Assembly: GCF_000150955.2 (NCBI RefSeq)
Contig: NC_011678.1
Location: 329,518 to 393,517 of the forward strand
Length of the DNA: 64,000 nt
Direction of reading: 5' to 3'
DNA from: Phaeodactylum tricornutum CCAP 1055/1
Lineage: Eukaryota; Bacillariophyta; Bacillariophyceae; Surirellales; Neidiaceae
Shown here: positions 61,641 to 64,000 of the stretch, piece after piece
How positions within the stretch are numbered: position 1 is the stretch's first letter
Layout: every line of letters starts with the position of its first letter
Notes under the pieces: model-generated
Databases searched by the model: none
What the model was told of the DNA's origin: nothing
The model's input: the letters and a program-made list of their open reading frames with translations, nothing else
Translations under genes and position numbers: made by a program

Positions 61641-63968
61641 TTACGTGTCATCATCCTCCGGTCCAACAGCCGTCGCTTTCGGCTCGGTCTTTTGTCGCTG
61701 CATGACGCGCAAGTAAACGTTGGCCGACTGGTGCTGTTGATGTTCCCCATTTGGGTCAAGCAAGGGAAGCCATCCCAAATCCGATGCTTCTGACCCCGAA
61801 ATGCCCAAGTGTCCCCACAATTTACGGGTGCCAATCAAATGCGCAAGCCCCAGCTCTTCCGAGTCTCGATTGCCGCCCCAGTACAATACTTCGTCCAGCC
61901 AAGCGCATCGAACTTCTTGACTGGCGGGCATGTTCAGATCATGCACAAGCACAGTCAATGTCAACCACTCGTATGGAAATTGGGGAAAAGACGCCAAGCG
62001 ACTGTCGGAGGATGGCATTCGAGCAGCTGATTGAACAAATCGTTCGGTCCAAGAATAGTACTTGATTTGAGTTGCCGGAAGATCGGATTCGACCAACTCG
62101 CTGAACTCGAGAGCGTTCTGAGGAGCTTGTGCGTCTTCCCCAGCAAACAGGGTAACCCTCCTTGTCGGTGCAGCTGGTTTGGGAAGTCGGCGAAAGATTG
62201 CTGTTCCAGGGCGGTACTCTTTGACTGTGTAGGCTTGAGTCGCCGGTCGATCAATAGCGCGAACTATTGACACAAGATAAACATCCTTCACCATGGCAAA
62301 CTCGTGTGAACTGATGTAGATGGCTTTGGAAACCGAGCTGGCCCAAAACATTTTCGGAGAAATGACCGGCAAAGAATAGTCGGTGTTGGTCAACGCCGTT
62401 TCGTCGTGGTCAGGCAGCCATAGAACGGTCCAACCGTTCCACTGTACTTTACCGTTCCATTTTTGGAGTTCGTCGTCGGTGGGAATATTCCCGTTGTTTT
62501 TGGTAGCGATCTGCTCCTTGACTCCGGTTTGCACTAAGTGACTTTTTCCCGAAACAAAAGCCACTCGGCAGAGTATCAAAGCATTTTCGTCGAGTACTTC
62601 TTCTGGTTCGTAGAGCTCCTCAAGTTCTTTTGATAGGGACACGACGTAGGCCACGTACAAGCAACGGTCGGTTGCGTTGCGGGCCATCGGAGTGATCATG
62701 TCCCAGACAGACGATGCACAAATGTCCGTCAGAGGCGATTGGCACTGCGAGACACAAGGCAATGGATCACGCCCTAGACCAAACGTGTTCACAAAATCGG
62801 AGGAATACCGAGAGAATTTTCTTGCCCCTTCAGCGCCTTCATCATGAAAAAAAGGCTGCTCTTGATGTGCTTTCCATGTAAGAGTCTCTCGAGCATGGTT
62901 GTCATCTCCGATTGGCAACGATCGCAAAGTCTGCTTCAACTGCAAACCAGGGACGGTCCTTGACGATGAAACGGTGAACAATTGAAGATGTGGTCGAGAC
63001 TGCAGTGCCTGTGTCACGGCGATTGCTGCGTCCTCTACAAAAATGAAAGGTTGATCAGTTGCTGTAGTAATGTTGGGTCCAAGAAGTGGGTCGTCATAGT
63101 CCGTGACAAGCGGACCATACAGATTCGGTAGTTTCAAAGAGGAGACGGATATATTGTACAAACTCGCATACGCGACTGCTTCAATGGGATAGGCGGCGTC
63201 ACAGTCGCGTAACGGAAACGTATGACCGTTAAAAGACTCTGGTGGTGATGATGTTGTGACGTGTAGTACGGATGGTCGCCTCGATTGTGGTTGCCAATGT
63301 GCCGTCATATTGTGGAGCTGCCGAATGGTCGCAATCGATTGTCGACGAGCAAGGAGAATGTAATTCGACATAGACATGACTGCCGGGTCGAACGAGCGAA
63401 GCGTTGTTTCAAAATGTAAAATATGACTCGGCTCCAAAGCTTCCAACCACTGAAGATTATCTGTCGTTGAATCTATCTCCGCTTGGAGTAGACCTTCCGA
63501 CGTGGGGACAAAATCAAAATTGGGAACGAATCGCATCAACGGTTTCAGCGTTCGCATCCATTTCCGGTTGGTCCGCAGTACATTCGGAAATAGGCTATCC
63601 GTCCCGACAATGGTAGTTACGTTACACTGTTTGCGTACCCACAATACCCACGCTGCCGCTAGTGGTTGAGTCAATACATTGGTCACGACCACAGTGCTGT
63701 TCGGTGACAACCTCGCATCCCGACAGAGCAATGCAGAATCCAGCGAAGCAGGCGCGTGTAGCGTTTCACGAGTCCACGGGTCTACCAAAAGTCCCGTGGC
63801 AAAGCGCTTTTGTGCGGGATTAGAGTCTACCACGTACGCGTGGGGACGGGTTCGTGCCAAACGGTCCCGACGCCGACTTTCACGAAACTCATTTCGTTCA
63901 CTCGTGAAAGGTTGGACAAGATCACCGGTATATTGTTCCCTACCCCACGTACGATTACGAATCCGCAT
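61641..63968 (-). CDS. Extended-SDR (NAD-sugar epimerase)-like protein, N-terminus possibly beyond the window
   Basis: A 775-residue frame with an ATG at 63968; the frame stays open upstream to the window edge, so the start may lie outside. Residues of about 85-345 resemble the Rossmann domain of nucleotide-sugar epimerases: a strand TVVVTNVLTQPLAAAWVLWV (the GxxGxxG loop is replaced), DAAYPIEAVAYASLYNISVS, KLPNLYGPLVTDYDDP (cf. R-x-x-VYGP) and QPFIFVEDAAIAVTQAL. The catalytic YxxxK motif is not visible (Y-P-I-E). From about 400 an uncharacterised domain follows, with segments such as NGWTVLWLPDHDETAL and YEWLTLTVLVHDLNM. It is probably a non-catalytic or highly divergent epimerase fused to an unknown domain. 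Confidence 0.7.
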   Translation of the reverse strand: MRIRNRTWGREQYTGDLVQPFTSERNEFRESRRRDRLARTRPHAYVVDSNPAQKRFATGLLVDPWTRETLHAPASLDSALLCRDARLSPNSTVVVTNVLTQPLAAAWVLWVRKQCNVTTIVGTDSLFPNVLRTNRKWMRTLKPLMRFVPNFDFVPTSEGLLQAEIDSTTDNLQWLEALEPSHILHFETTLRSFDPAVMSMSNYILLARRQSIATIRQLHNMTAHWQPQSRRPSVLHVTTSSPPESFNGHTFPLRDCDAAYPIEAVAYASLYNISVSSLKLPNLYGPLVTDYDDPLLGPNITTATDQPFIFVEDAAIAVTQALQSRPHLQLFTVSSSRTVPGLQLKQTLRSLPIGDDNHARETLTWKAHQEQPFFHDEGAEGARKFSRYSSDFVNTFGLGRDPLPCVSQCQSPLTDICASSVWDMITPMARNATDRCLYVAYVVSLSKELEELYEPEEVLDENALILCRVAFVSGKSHLVQTGVKEQIATKNNGNIPTDDELQKWNGKVQWNGWTVLWLPDHDETALTNTDYSLPVISPKMFWASSVSKAIYISSHEFAMVKDVYLVSIVRAIDRPATQAYTVKEYRPGTAIFRRLPKPAAPTRRVTLFAGEDAQAPQNALEFSELVESDLPATQIKYYSWTERFVQSAARMPSSDSRLASFPQFPYEWLTLTVLVHDLNMPASQEVRCAWLDEVLYWGGNRDSEELGLAHLIGTRKLWGHLGISGSEASDLGWLPLLDPNGEHQQHQSANVYLRVMQRQKTEPKATAVGPEDDDT

Positions 63969-64000
63969 GTTTTCGTGGTGCGAGGGAAGGTATCGGGTTG

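Noticed and set aside
1-64000. CRISPR array or prokaryotic operon
   Set aside because: No regularly spaced repeats with unique spacers were seen, and introns and presequences show eukaryotic nuclear DNA.

Overview
The window looks like nuclear DNA of a pennate diatom, most likely Phaeodactylum tricornutum. Genes are compact, lie on both strands and are single-exon or carry one or two short GT-AG introns (73-129 bp in the models here). Several proteins start with a signal peptide followed by an 'A-F' type cleavage motif, the hallmark of plastid import in algae with secondary plastids. DUF6824, a light-dependent protochlorophyllide reductase and a shikimate-pathway enzyme with such a presequence fit a photosynthetic stramenopile. 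The species name is inference; the gene content was read from the sequence.

Layout. 1-10.6 kb: 5' part of PEX13 (leaving the window at base 1), a zinc-knuckle protein, a spliced Ser/Pro-repeat membrane protein, plastid 3-dehydroquinate synthase, a glutathione S-transferase, then a gene-poor stretch. 10.6-20 kb: a spliced cytochrome P450, a CCDC124 homologue, a SAM methyltransferase-like protein, a secreted Cys-repeat protein and Nup107. 20-29.5 kb: a V-ATPase c-like proteolipid, a DHH/EF-hand/CBS protein with one apparent frame break, agmatine deiminase, a divergent pair of plastid POR and a 2Fe-2S ferredoxin-like protein, and a DUF6824 protein. 30-39 kb: weak ORFs, a plastid coiled-coil protein, a GT64 glycosyltransferase, then about 4.7 kb without intact genes that holds short repeats and a broken retrotransposon gag-like remnant. 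39-50.9 kb: two tandem Hsp20-type proteins, a DYRK kinase, a glutamate-dehydrogenase-like protein, a triose-phosphate-translocator-type carrier and an internally duplicated membrane protein. 51-64 kb: FRA10AC1, a plastid-targeted NUMOD3-repeat protein, choline/ethanolamine kinase, a plastid Ala/Lys-rich protein, an EGF-like membrane protein, an alpha/beta hydrolase and an epimerase-like protein cut by the window end.

The genes do not form one pathway. Seven or so encode predicted plastid proteins, covering aromatic amino acid synthesis, chlorophyll synthesis, a ferredoxin-like protein and possible DNA binding. The strongest oddities are two proteins of well-known families that lack key catalytic residues: a V-ATPase proteolipid without the proton-carrying glutamate, and a GDH-like protein without one substrate lysine and the catalytic aspartate. 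All splice models were made by eye from frame continuity and GT-AG signals. No RNA genes or CRISPR arrays were recognised.
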